Shown here: piece after piece, positions 17,413 to 25,951 of the stretch
How positions within the stretch are numbered: the first letter of the stretch is position 1
Layout: the number at the start of each line of letters is the position of its first letter
NCBI RefSeq assembly: GCF_900044055.2
Contig: NZ_FCOX02000028.1
Coordinates: 1-64,000 of the forward strand
DNA length: 64,000 bases
Reading direction: 5' to 3'
DNA from: Caballeronia calidae
GTDB lineage: Bacteria > Pseudomonadota > Gammaproteobacteria > Burkholderiales > Burkholderiaceae
Notes under the pieces: model-generated
What the model saw: the letters and a program-made list of their open reading frames with translations, nothing else
The model's database searches: none
Told to the model about the DNA's origin: nothing
Program-made: the position numbers and the translations under genes

Positions 17413-18474
17413 TTACGAAATGATCCAGGAATTGAACCGCTCGGTGACCTTCTGGCGGTTCTCTTCCCACCATTGCGGGCTCGGCAGCTTCATGTCCTTG
17501 ATGTTCTCCTGTGCGGTCGGCAAGAGCGTCGCGCGCTCCTTGCTGATGGACTCGAAGGACTTCTTGTTGGTCGGGCCGTATGCGAGCGTGCGCGTGAGCA
17601 TGGCCTGACGTTTCGCGTCGGCGCAAAAGCGCACGAACTGCTTCGCGGCATCGGCGCGCGGCGTGCCCTTCGGAATGCCCCAGCCTTCGATCGAATACAG
17701 GCCCTGATTCCACACGATCGTCACCGGCGCGCCGCTGTCCTTCGCGGCTTGCGCGCGGCCGTTCCAGGTCGAGATCATGTCGACGTCGCCGCTCTGGATC
17801 GCCTGCATCGCCTGCGCGCCGGAGGTCCACCAGATGTTGATGTGCGGCTTGATCTTGTCGAGACTCTTGAACGCGCGGTCCACGTCGAGCGGATAGAGCT
17901 TGTCGAGCGGCACGCCGTCGGCGAGCAGCGCCTGCTCGAGCGTGTCGAGCGGACTGCGGCGCAGGCAGCGGCGGCCGGGGAATTTCTTCACGTCCCAGAA
18001 GTCCGCCCACGACTTCGGGCCGTTGTCCTTGAACTTGTCCGCGCGGTACGCGAGCACGGTCGAATACACGTCGACGCCGAGCCAGTTGGGCGTGATCGCC
18101 TCGGGCATGATGTCGGGATAGTCGCTCGCTTTCAGGCCGATCGGCTCCAGCAGGCCTTTCGCTTCGAGATACGGAATGTCCGCCGAGAGCGTCAGCGTGG
18201 TGACGTCCCACACATAGTTCTTCGTTTGCACCATCGCCGCGAACTGCGCGACCGGCTGCGATTCGCGCGCAACGCTGACGACCTTGATGCCCGTCGCTTT
18301 CTCGAACGGATCGTAGAAGGCTTCGCGATACGCGGTCGTGTACGGGCCGCCCGGGTCCGATACGACGATCTGCTTCGTTTGAGCGCGTGCGGCCAGCGGC
18401 ATCGCGCCGGCCACGGCGAGCGCGCCCGCGCCATGCAGAATGCGGCGGCGCGTCGGGTTGAAGTCTTGCGTCAT
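17413..18474 (-). CDS. Periplasmic substrate-binding protein, PotD type, Tat-like signal
   Basis: A 353-residue extracellular solute-binding protein. The N terminus reads TRRRILHGAGALAVAGA, a twin-arginine-type signal ending near ARA (about residue 31). The mature part resembles PotD/polyamine-binding proteins but lacks evident polyamine specificity motifs that I can confirm. It is clearly paralogous to the protein at 61170-62234: both share LLADGVP, KLYPLDVDRAFK and WWTSG blocks. It belongs with the ATPase and permease genes directly downstream. The ligand is unknown; a carboxylate or amine is possible. Confidence 0.9.
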   Translation of the reverse strand: MTQDFNPTRRRILHGAGALAVAGAMPLAARAQTKQIVVSDPGGPYTTAYREAFYDPFEKATGIKVVSVARESQPVAQFAAMVQTKNYVWDVTTLTLSADIPYLEAKGLLEPIGLKASDYPDIMPEAITPNWLGVDVYSTVLAYRADKFKDNGPKSWADFWDVKKFPGRRCLRRSPLDTLEQALLADGVPLDKLYPLDVDRAFKSLDKIKPHINIWWTSGAQAMQAIQSGDVDMISTWNGRAQAAKDSGAPVTIVWNQGLYSIEGWGIPKGTPRADAAKQFVRFCADAKRQAMLTRTLAYGPTNKKSFESISKERATLLPTAQENIKDMKLPSPQWWEENRQKVTERFNSWIIS

Positions 18475-18528
18475 GGTTCAGGTCTCTCGCACTGGGGTTG
18501 AGAAGAAACGGCTCGACTTCAGCCCGAT

Positions 18529-19290
18529 TTATCCGGCGCGCTTTTTGAAGAACTCTTCCATCATGCGGGCGGGCTCGCCGGAGTCGTACGCCTCGCGCTG
18601 GATACGTTCTCCCGCCTCGATACAGTCCACGAAACCCGGCTCGGTCATCTCGCGGAAACGCTGCTTGTCCAGACGCATCGCGACGGGCGGCTTGGCGGCG
18701 AGTTCAGTGGCGATTTCCAGCGCTTTCTCGAAGACCTTGTCTTCGTCGACGATGTGATGAATCAGCCCGATGCGATAGCACTCGTCGGCATCCATCAGAC
18801 GGCCGGTGAGCGTGAGCTCGATGGTGCGCGACATGCCGAGCATCGAATTCATGATCCACGGTCCGGTCGTGCTGGCGATGCCGGCATTGATCTCCGGCTG
18901 GCCCATGCGCACGCCCGCGTGACCCACGCGGATATCGCCGAGCAGGGCGACCTGAAACGCCGAACCCGCGGCCGTGCCGTTGAGCGCCATCACGAGCGGC
19001 TTGGAGAGGCCGCGCAGCGTCGCGTAGTAGCGCTGCCACTCCTTGACCCACGCTACGGCACGTGCGCCGTCGAAATCGTGCGCCTCCGCCAGATCCTGCC
19101 CCGCCGAGAAGGCGCGATTGCCCGCGCCCGTCATGATGATCGCGGCGACGTCGTCGTCGGCATTGAAGCGCTCGAGCGCCGCAATGATCGATTCGCGCAT
19201 CGGCGTGGTCCACGCGTTCAGGCGCTCGGGACGATTCAGCGTGATGACCGCGACGCGGCCGTGATTCGAAAACAGAACGTCGTCACTCAT
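18529..19290 (-). CDS. Enoyl-CoA hydratase/isomerase family protein
   Basis: A 253-residue crotonase with the normal active-site layout: AGNRAFSAGQDL (first oxyanion motif, about 56-67), LNGTAAGSAFQVAL and AGIASTTGPW (second catalytic loop). It is the first gene of the minus-strand catabolic unit that includes the importer, CoA ligase and IclR regulator. It probably hydrates or isomerises the CoA thioester made by that ligase. The operon promoter must lie upstream of 19290, where candidate regulator elements are found. Confidence 0.88.
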   Translation of the reverse strand: MSDDVLFSNHGRVAVITLNRPERLNAWTTPMRESIIAALERFNADDDVAAIIMTGAGNRAFSAGQDLAEAHDFDGARAVAWVKEWQRYYATLRGLSKPLVMALNGTAAGSAFQVALLGDIRVGHAGVRMGQPEINAGIASTTGPWIMNSMLGMSRTIELTLTGRLMDADECYRIGLIHHIVDEDKVFEKALEIATELAAKPPVAMRLDKQRFREMTEPGFVDCIEAGERIQREAYDSGEPARMMEEFFKKRAG

Positions 19291-19754
19291 GATTTATCGC
19301 ATCGTAATAGTTGATGGTGAAATGCAATATAGGTTCATCAAAAATATGGTGCAAGCGGGTTTACGCGGAACACGTGCAACTCGATTTTTAAAACGCGCGC
19401 GACGCGAGTCGTGTCGATCGAGCAAGGGAAAACGATGGGTAACGAGCGTGCGAATGCGTCGAGCCGAGGGTGGCTCGATGCATTCGTTCAGAGGAGCAGG
19501 GGAAAGTACGGGAAGCGCGAGGACGTACGTTAATCGTGCGACTGGACAGGTGTCGCGGTCCGCCGGAGCACGGCTTGGCTACGTCTCGGTCGGGCGTCTA
19601 CGCTCCGGCATCGTCAAGGATGCCGGGCGGCATAAAAAGGGGGCGAGATCCTGTGAGATGAAGCGTAGCGCGGTCGGATGCTGCGCCGCGCGATGCGTCG
19701 GCGCAGCGGCCTGCGGCCATTGCCAACGCGCTCGAACGCGTCGTGACCGACCCG
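19291..19754. other. 464-bp gene-free stretch with operon promoter region
   Basis: Between two minus-strand genes. The part next to 19290 is AT-richer and holds the candidate operator elements. The rest is GC-rich with no conserved protein; a plus-strand open frame across 19289-19852 has Arg/Gly-rich, non-natural composition and is not accepted. It contains several short inverted repeats and may be remnant sequence. Confidence 0.5.
19294..19323. promoter_or_regulatory. Candidate IclR operator in front of the crotonase gene
   Basis: TTATCGCAT (19294-19302) and TTGATGGTGAAAT (19311-19323) repeat the elements found before the IclR gene (12943-12951 and 12932-12944). They lie 4-33 bp upstream of the operon's first start codon, where a bound repressor would block initiation. 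Inference from motif sharing only. Confidence 0.4.
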
Positions 19755-20924
19755 CTAGCCGAACCTTGCAGCACGGAACTGCTGCAGGCTCCCGTCGTCC
19801 TGGCCGATCGCCCACAGTGCCATCCGCTCGCCGAGACCGGCCGAATTCTTGAAGCCATGGCCCGAGCAGGCGGAGACCACCTTCACGTTCTCCATGTCGC
19901 GATAGGTATCGACGATGAAGCCGGAATCGGTGCTTACCGTGTACAGACACGCAGCAGCGTGGACCGGCCTGGACGAAACGCACGCCAGTCGTCCGGCGAC
20001 GTGGTTCTCGAACATGTTGCGCGACTCGTCGGCGCTCACTGTCCTGTCGAAATCATCCGGCGAGCAGGCCGTTTCATATTGCTCTGTTGCGACCTTCACG
20101 CCCGGCACTCCGTCGAGCATCGGGAACCCGTACATGTAGTCCTGGTCGCCTTCGCCGTGCATCCAGATAAACACAGGACATGTCGCAGGCGAATACAGGG
20201 ATGGACGGGTCGTCTCGAACCAATGCAGCGTCTGGCGCCTGACGCGCAGGTTTCTGCCGACGTTACCTTCAGCCATGCCGGGAATCCACGCGCCTGCCGT
20301 CACGATCACCTTCGCAGCGGAATAGGCGCCGGCTGCGGTACGAACGACGACGCCGTCTCCCTGCTTCTCGATGGCCACCACCTTTTCGTTCGTCCGGATG
20401 GATGCGCCGAGCGCCATCGCCAGCGCGATCTGGGTCTCGACACAGGCTTCGGGAATCAGCACGCCCGCATCGTGTTCGAAGTAGCCGGTTTCATCGCCGC
20501 GGGTCTGGAACTGGGGAAATCGATCCGAGATCTCGCTCGCACTGAGCACCTCGTGTTCGATTCCATGCCGGCGCGCGTTCGCAATGGTCGTTTCGACGAA
20601 GTCTGGCTTGCCGTGATGACTGGTTGCTCCGCCCCGCGCCCCCAGTATCAGGCCGCCGGTCCGGTGATATAGCTTTTTACCGGTCTCGGCCTCCAGTTCA
20701 TTCCAGATTTCGTGCGAGCGCCTGATGAACGGGATATACGCCTCTCCTTCGCCAGCCGCGAGGCGCGTGATGCGGGTATTGCCGTGACTCGAGCCTTTGT
20801 CGTGAGGCGGAGCGAACTGGTCGATACCGATGACCTTCACGCCCCGCTTCGCCAGTTGACAGGCCGTCGCGCTGCCGAAGGCGCCAAGCCCTACCACGAT
20901 CACATCAGCCGTTCTGCCGTCCAT
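19755..20924 (-). CDS. FAD-dependent amine oxidase, N-methyltryptophan oxidase/monomeric sarcosine oxidase family
   Basis: A 389-residue flavoprotein. The N-terminal dinucleotide motif is VIVVGLGAFGSATACQLA, followed by the family block KGSSHGNTRITR. Cys326 in ACLYTV matches the cysteine that binds FAD covalently in MSOX and MTOX; the following DSGFIVDT block is also conserved. Such enzymes oxidise secondary N-methyl amino acids, giving formaldehyde and H2O2. ATG 20924 is preferred because AAGGGA lies 7 bp upstream; an in-frame ATG at 20942 is weaker. No obvious operon partner; the neighbouring minus-strand gene encodes an H-NS-like protein 77 bp upstream. Confidence 0.88.
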   Translation of the reverse strand: MDGRTADVIVVGLGAFGSATACQLAKRGVKVIGIDQFAPPHDKGSSHGNTRITRLAAGEGEAYIPFIRRSHEIWNELEAETGKKLYHRTGGLILGARGGATSHHGKPDFVETTIANARRHGIEHEVLSASEISDRFPQFQTRGDETGYFEHDAGVLIPEACVETQIALAMALGASIRTNEKVVAIEKQGDGVVVRTAAGAYSAAKVIVTAGAWIPGMAEGNVGRNLRVRRQTLHWFETTRPSLYSPATCPVFIWMHGEGDQDYMYGFPMLDGVPGVKVATEQYETACSPDDFDRTVSADESRNMFENHVAGRLACVSSRPVHAAACLYTVSTDSGFIVDTYRDMENVKVVSACSGHGFKNSAGLGERMALWAIGQDDGSLQQFRAARFG

Positions 20925-21001
20925 TCGCCGTTCCCTTTTCATTCACCCATCGCACCGATGGCAGTATCGGACCACACGAACGACGCGACGGCTTGCATCG
21001 C

Positions 21002-21361
21002 TCACCGCTGGACGGCAAACAGGTCCGCCTGAACCATCGCCTCCTGGGCGCTGTGCGAATCCGCGAGGAATTCGTTGCGGTCCTTGCCGGCAATCCACCG
21101 GGGCACGCGTCCACGACCGCTCCACGTCGCTCCGCTGACCGGGTCGCGGTATTTCGCGGCCGGCTCCTGCTCCGGCTCCGGCGACGGTTCGCCTGCCTTA
21201 CGGCCCATGAGTTCGTTAAGCGTAATTCCGTATTCGCGCATCTTCTGCACGATTTCTGTCAGCGCGTGCCGTGTCTCTCTGTCTTTGGCTTCCAGCAATT
21301 GTTTATCCAATGCCTCTTGCTGCGCCCGCAGTTGGGCGATTTCAAAACTCTGATATGCCAT
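21002..21361 (-). CDS. H-NS family nucleoid-associated protein
   Basis: A 119-residue H-NS/Bv3F-type protein. Residues 1-55 form a coiled-coil oligomerisation region, 58-67 are an acidic Pro/Glu linker, and 70-90 hold the DNA-binding loop TWSGRGRVPRW. Such proteins silence AT-rich, often acquired DNA. ATG 21361 gives the normal N terminus; an upstream TTG is possible but unlikely. It stands alone amid accessory catabolic genes, in line with an accessory (not housekeeping) H-NS paralogue. Confidence 0.9.
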   Translation of the reverse strand: MAYQSFEIAQLRAQQEALDKQLLEAKDRETRHALTEIVQKMREYGITLNELMGRKAGEPSPEPEQEPAAKYRDPVSGATWSGRGRVPRWIAGKDRNEFLADSHSAQEAMVQADLFAVQR

Positions 21362-21470
21362 GGTTATCTTGTTCGTGCGCCGATTCGATTCTTGCTGCAA
21401 TCAGGTTCCGAGGAACCGGACTGGCGGAAGTTGGGTTTGAGAGTATACCCGTGCGTCCGATGACCCCGAC

Positions 21471-21938
21471 TCAAGCTGCCCCGCCCGAGCCTCCAGCGTG
21501 TCGTGCGAGAAAGCGGTCCAGTTGCGCAGCGAAGGCCTTGCTGTCGCCCGGTGAGTAAGCCGCAGGCCCGCCGGTATCGACACCCGATGCGCGGAGCTGA
21601 TCCATTACATCGCGCATCGTCACACGCTCCCGGATATTCTCGCGATTGAACCAGCTCCCGCGCGGATCGAGCACATGCGCGCCCTTCTCGATGGCAGCGG
21701 CAGCCAGCGGTATGTCGGCGGTAATCACGAGATCGCCGTCTCCGACCAGCTCGATGATTCGATCATCGGCGGCATCGAAGCCGGCAGGCACCTGGATCGC
21801 CTTGATAAAGCGGGACGGCGGCGTGCGCAGATACTGGTTCGCCACCAGCGTGACGCATACTTCGACACGCCGGGCGGCGCGAAACAGCATCTCCTTGACG
21901 ACGACCGGGCAGGCGTCCGCATCAACCAGCACTTGCAT
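21471..21938 (-). CDS. YaiI/YqxD family (UPF0178) protein
   Basis: A 155-residue protein that matches the UPF0178 family from end to end: VLVDADACPVVVKE at the start, VITADIPLAAAAIEKGAHVLDPRG in the middle, and a small acidic/Asp pattern typical of a PIN-like fold. The biochemical role is unknown. The gene is a single unit on the minus strand. Confidence 0.9.
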   Translation of the reverse strand: MQVLVDADACPVVVKEMLFRAARRVEVCVTLVANQYLRTPPSRFIKAIQVPAGFDAADDRIIELVGDGDLVITADIPLAAAAIEKGAHVLDPRGSWFNRENIRERVTMRDVMDQLRASGVDTGGPAAYSPGDSKAFAAQLDRFLARHAGGSGGAA

Positions 21939-22154
21939 CGCGGTGTTTCCGAGTTAGAGCGAGGGAGCGCTCATCTTAATGCGCGAATGCGTCCGAGGCG
22001 AAGCAAGACGAGCGTTGAGGGCCGTTTCCCGCACGATGTGCCGCACTCCCATGTGAAGCGTTCCCTGAATTTTTGCACTTGCAACCGGCGCCATGCATAC
22101 TTTCGCTTCACAGGAAAGCATTGCGGCGAGAAGACCGCGCCCCTCGGAGACTCA

Positions 22155-23057
22155 ATGCGTTTCGATCTGCAGTCGCTGAAATTGTTCGTCGCCGTCTGCG
22201 AGCACGGCAGCATTGCCCGCGCATCGGAAGCCGAGAATATCGCGCCTTCCGCGCTCAGCGAGCGCATGTCCCATCTCGAGGACACGCTCAAGACCGCGCT
22301 CTTCGTGCGCAGCAACAAGGGGCTGGAACTGACGGCCGCGGCCGCCGCCCTCTTGCAGCACGCCCGGGTGCTCCTGCGCGACATCCAGCAGATGGAAAGC
22401 GAGTTGCTCGACCATGCCGAGGGCGTGCGCGGACAGATCCGGCTGCATGCCAGCCTCTCCACCATCGTGCAGTACATCGCCAATGACATCCGCGTGTTTC
22501 TGGAACTGCATCCGGGGCTGCGCATCGATCTGCAGGAAAGCCTGAGCCCGGCGGTGGTCCGCGCCGTCGCCGAAAATACCGCCGATATCGGCGTGTTCGG
22601 CGGCACGACCGTGACCACCGGCCTGCAGGTCTATCCGTACCGCAGCGACCGGCTGGTCGTCATCATGCCGCCCGATCATCCGCTCAGCGGCGCTGGCCGG
22701 GTCACTTTCCGCGAGATGGCCGAATACCCGCTGGTGGGGCCGCAAGTGGGCAGCTATCTGAATTCGCTGGTGTTGCGCGCGGCGGCCGATCTGGACCACC
22801 CGCTCAAGCTGTCGATCCGGGTCAATGGTTTCGAGCCGGTGCGCAGCATGGTGGAGGCTCGTCTGGGCATCGGGCTGGTGCCCGAGCATCATGCCGAGCG
22901 CTATGTCAGTTCGGCGCCGCTGGTCGCCGTTGCGCTGGACGAACCGTGGGCCGAGCGCCACTGGAAGATCTGCGTGCGCGAGGCCGAGTCGCATCCCGCG
23001 CCCGTTCAGCTCTTTCTCGATCATCTGCTCGCGAGTCGCGGTGCAGCAGCGGCCTAG
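22155..23057 (+). CDS. LysR family transcriptional regulator
   Basis: A 300-residue LysR regulator. Its HTH lies at about 1-62 (LQSLKLFVAVCEHGSIARASE, then SALSERMSHLEDTL) and the effector-binding domain at about 90-295. It is convergent with, and 17 bp from, the end of the ten-gene minus-strand operon 32639-23075. It is the only regulator next to that operon and so is the best candidate to control it from the far promoter near 32700 (inference). Confidence 0.9.
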   Translation: MRFDLQSLKLFVAVCEHGSIARASEAENIAPSALSERMSHLEDTLKTALFVRSNKGLELTAAAAALLQHARVLLRDIQQMESELLDHAEGVRGQIRLHASLSTIVQYIANDIRVFLELHPGLRIDLQESLSPAVVRAVAENTADIGVFGGTTVTTGLQVYPYRSDRLVVIMPPDHPLSGAGRVTFREMAEYPLVGPQVGSYLNSLVLRAAADLDHPLKLSIRVNGFEPVRSMVEARLGIGLVPEHHAERYVSSAPLVAVALDEPWAERHWKICVREAESHPAPVQLFLDHLLASRGAAAA

Positions 23058-23074
23058 CGGTCACGGCACGGTCG

Positions 23075-23998
23075 TCACGAATACGCCAGCTTCAACCCGG
23101 CCTGCGGCCAGGGCAGCACCGCAAGACGTCCGGTGCCCGACAGCGTGACGTAGGCCGTCCTCATGTCGCCGCCACCGAAGCAGATGTTGGTCACCATGCC
23201 GTCCGGCACCATCACCTGTCGCAGCACCTCGCCAGACGGCGCGACCACCGTGATGCACCCGGTGACCAGCGTCGCCACGCAGATATTGCCGTCCGCGTCC
23301 ACGGCCAGGCTGTCGAAGCGCTGATACCCCGGCAGCCCGCACACCAGACGCCCGCCGTGCGGAGACGGGTAAGGGTACTTGCGCGCCCGGCCGGGCGCAT
23401 CCAGATCGAACGCCCACAGGCGCGCGGTCTCGGTCTCCGCCACATAGACCACACTTCCGTCGGGCGACAGGCCGACGCCATTCGCCGTGGTGAGCGGGTA
23501 CGCGACTTCGACGATCATCGATCCATCGGCGCGTCCGTAATAGAGGCCCGCGTGATCGCGGTCGCGCAGCCGGTTCTTGCCGAAGTCGGTGAAATAGAAG
23601 CCGCCGTCGTGGTCGAACACGATGTCGTTGGGACCGGAGAGCGGATAGTCGCCGCAGCGGTCGTACAGCGTCGTCAACGCGCCTGTCCGCGGGTCGAAGC
23701 GCTCGATACGGCCACTGGTGTAATGCGGATGCACGCCGGGTCGGGTGCGCTTCAGCCCGGCGACTGTGCGAAACAGGAAGCCTCCGTTGTTGCAGATGTA
23801 GAAGGCGCCATCCGGCCCCAGCGCCAGGCCGTTCGGCCCGCCGCCCACCTCGGCGAGCACGCTCACGGTGCCATCGGCGGCCACGCGGCTGATCGTCTCG
23901 CGCTCGATTTCGACCAGCACGATCGAGCCATCGGGCATCGCCACGGGGCCTTCGGGAAACTTCAGGCCTTCGGCCAGGATGCGGATGCCGCTTTCCAT
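23075..23998 (-). CDS. SMP-30/gluconolactonase family protein
   Basis: A 307-residue six-bladed beta-propeller of the SMP-30/regucalcin/gluconolactonase family. The divalent metal ligands can be placed in FPEGPVAM (Glu), GGPNGLAL (Asn) and ANGVGLSPDGS (Asn/Asp). The family hydrolyses sugar or organic-acid lactones. It is the last gene of the operon, 18 bp after a binding-protein gene, so it probably opens a lactone made or imported by this pathway. Confidence 0.88.
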   Translation of the reverse strand: MESGIRILAEGLKFPEGPVAMPDGSIVLVEIERETISRVAADGTVSVLAEVGGGPNGLALGPDGAFYICNNGGFLFRTVAGLKRTRPGVHPHYTSGRIERFDPRTGALTTLYDRCGDYPLSGPNDIVFDHDGGFYFTDFGKNRLRDRDHAGLYYGRADGSMIVEVAYPLTTANGVGLSPDGSVVYVAETETARLWAFDLDAPGRARKYPYPSPHGGRLVCGLPGYQRFDSLAVDADGNICVATLVTGCITVVAPSGEVLRQVMVPDGMVTNICFGGGDMRTAYVTLSGTGRLAVLPWPQAGLKLAYS

Positions 23999-24016
23999 CG
24001 TTCATCTCCTCGCCAG

Positions 24017-25045
24017 TCAGCGCTTGCCGGCATTCTCGACAAAACGATTGTCGTACGTGGCCTTCAGATCGATCGAGGCTTTGCCGATCTCGGGATCGAA
24101 GGCGGCCAGCACGTCGTGCACGGTATGCGCCGCGGCGTCCGTCATCAGGCCGTCGCGAGAGATGCACTTCTGCATATTGGCGTAGGCCCGGGCGAAGACA
24201 TCCTTCTCGGCGAGCGCGTATTGCGGCGGCACGGCGGCGGCGACCTGCTCGGGCGTCGCGTTCGCCATCCAGCGCTCGGCCTCCAGCACGGCGTTCGTCA
24301 CCGCCTGCACGGTATTCGGATATCTGGCGGCGAAATCCCGGGTGGTGTAGATGGCCGCTTCGGGATAATCGCCGCCGAGCGTGGCGCGGGTGCCGGCCGG
24401 ATCACGCATCACGGCCAATGGGAACAGGTCGCCACTGCCCTGCAGCACGGTCGCGACCGGGTCGTTGCTCATCAATGCGTCGATCTGCCCGCTGCGTGCC
24501 GCGGCGATCGCGCCTGCGGACGAGCCCACGCCGATGATGGACACATCGCCCGGCTTCACGCCAGCCTTGCTCAACAGGTAATTGACGCCCATATGGAAGC
24601 TCGAACCGGGCGAGCTCACGCCGATGCGCATGCCCTTGAGGTCCGCATACGTCTTGACCTTGTCGTGGCTGGCGCGCGTCGTGCCGAACACCCATCCGGG
24701 GCACGAAGCCAGCGTCACGAACGACACCAGCTTCTGTCCTTTGGCGGCCATCGTGATGGTGTTGGAATACGCACCGGCGACGATATCGGCGCTGCCGCCC
24801 ATCATCGCCTGCAACGCCTTCGCGCCGCCGCTGAACACACCGATCTCGATGTCCAGCCCCGCCTGCCTGAAGTAGCCCCGGCTGTCCGCAATGATGAACG
24901 GCAGATAGGGAAACCCGACGCCCGCGGCTGCCAGATGGAGCCTGGGCTTCTCCGGCACCGGCGCAGCCGCGGCGCGGGCGGCCGATGCGTTCACGAGGGC
25001 CGCGCAGATGGCGAGTACCGGCCACACCAGCCTGAGCCTTCTCAC
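24017..25045 (-). CDS. ABC substrate-binding protein, nitrate/sulfonate/taurine type (second copy)
   Basis: A 342-residue periplasmic binding protein of the SsuA/TauA/ThiY class. It has a signal peptide (basic start, hydrophobic core, ...AARA) and the motif GGSADIVAGAYSNTITMA. It is closely similar along its whole length to the protein at 28388-29413. The start is GTG 25045, with GGAG 10 bp upstream; no ATG precedes the signal peptide. It is separated from the transporter genes by the SDR and FAH genes, so the operon carries two binding proteins for one permease. Confidence 0.9.
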   Translation of the reverse strand: MRRLRLVWPVLAICAALVNASAARAAAAPVPEKPRLHLAAAGVGFPYLPFIIADSRGYFRQAGLDIEIGVFSGGAKALQAMMGGSADIVAGAYSNTITMAAKGQKLVSFVTLASCPGWVFGTTRASHDKVKTYADLKGMRIGVSSPGSSFHMGVNYLLSKAGVKPGDVSIIGVGSSAGAIAAARSGQIDALMSNDPVATVLQGSGDLFPLAVMRDPAGTRATLGGDYPEAAIYTTRDFAARYPNTVQAVTNAVLEAERWMANATPEQVAAAVPPQYALAEKDVFARAYANMQKCISRDGLMTDAAAHTVHDVLAAFDPEIGKASIDLKATYDNRFVENAGKR

Positions 25046-25095
25046 GATGGTTCGTCTCCTGTCCTTGATTTCTGCGCGGGCGCGGCCCGGCGCAT

Positions 25096-25938
25096 TCAGC
25101 CCTGTACGACGTTCTGGCGCTGCTGACCCAGTCCCTCGATCCCGAGCGTGACCACATCGCCCGGCTTCAGGTAGACGGGCGGCTTCTGCCCCAGCCCGAC
25201 GCCCGGCGGCGTGCCCGTCGAAATGATGTCGCCGGGCTGCAGCGACATGAACTGCGACAGGTAAGCCACCAGATAGCGCACGCCGTACACCATCGTGGTG
25301 GTGCTGCCGTTCTGGTAGCGATGACCGTTGACCTCCAGCCACATAGGCAGCGCCTGCGGATCGGGCACCTCGTCGATGGTCACGAGCCACGGGCCGGTCG
25401 GACCGAAGGTGTCGGCCGATTTGCCCTTGGTCCACTGCCCCTCACGCTCGGCCTGAAACGCGCGCTCGGACACATCGTTGATGACACAGTAGCCGGCGAC
25501 GTGATCCATCGCATTGCTTTCGCTCACGTACTTGGCAGGCTTGCCGATCACGACGCCCAGTTCGACCTCCCAGTCCGTCTTGAGCGAGTCGCGCGGAATC
25601 TCGATCGTATCGTTCGGGCCGACGATCGCACTCGTGGCCTTCATGAAGATGATCGGCTCCGGCGGCACCGTGGCGCCGGTCTCCGCGGCATGGTCCGAGT
25701 AGTTCAGGCCGATGCAGATGAACTTGCCCGTGCCGCTCACGCAGGCGCCCAGACGCGGATGGCCTTCCACCCGCGGCAGCGATTTCGGATCGAGCGCCTT
25801 CAGCCGGGCGAGGCTGTCGGGCAGCAGGACATCGCCGGCAATGTCGGCCACGTGGCCTGAGAGATCCCGCAGGATTCCGTCGGCATCGAGGAGACCCGGC
25901 TTCTCGTCGCCCGGCGGACCGTAACGTAACAGCTTCAT
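25096..25938 (-). CDS. Fumarylacetoacetate hydrolase (FAH) family protein
   Basis: A 280-residue FAH-family enzyme of the short type: 2-oxo-acid hydrolases, acylpyruvases, oxaloacetate decarboxylases and so-called ureidoglycolate lyases. The N-terminal domain covers 1-65; the catalytic domain holds GLNYSDHAAE, IIFMKATSAIVGPND, the metal-binding DWEVELGVVIG and ISTGTPPGVG. ATG 25938 gives the standard MKLLRYG start. It lies 13 bp after the SDR gene. In this operon it would cleave a beta-keto or acylpyruvate intermediate (inference). Confidence 0.9.
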   Translation of the reverse strand: MKLLRYGPPGDEKPGLLDADGILRDLSGHVADIAGDVLLPDSLARLKALDPKSLPRVEGHPRLGACVSGTGKFICIGLNYSDHAAETGATVPPEPIIFMKATSAIVGPNDTIEIPRDSLKTDWEVELGVVIGKPAKYVSESNAMDHVAGYCVINDVSERAFQAEREGQWTKGKSADTFGPTGPWLVTIDEVPDPQALPMWLEVNGHRYQNGSTTTMVYGVRYLVAYLSQFMSLQPGDIISTGTPPGVGLGQKPPVYLKPGDVVTLGIEGLGQQRQNVVQG

Positions 25939-25951
25939 GGATGTGCTCGTC

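Noticed and set aside
14915..17608. Long plus-strand open frame opposite the ABC transporter genes
   Set aside because: Its translation is Arg/His/Glu-rich without domains, and it runs antisense to well-supported transporter genes; GC-rich codon bias commonly opens such frames.
19289..19852. Plus-strand open frame in the gap before the amine oxidase gene
   Set aside because: No recognisable domain, odd composition, and it overlaps the end of the oxidase gene on the other strand.
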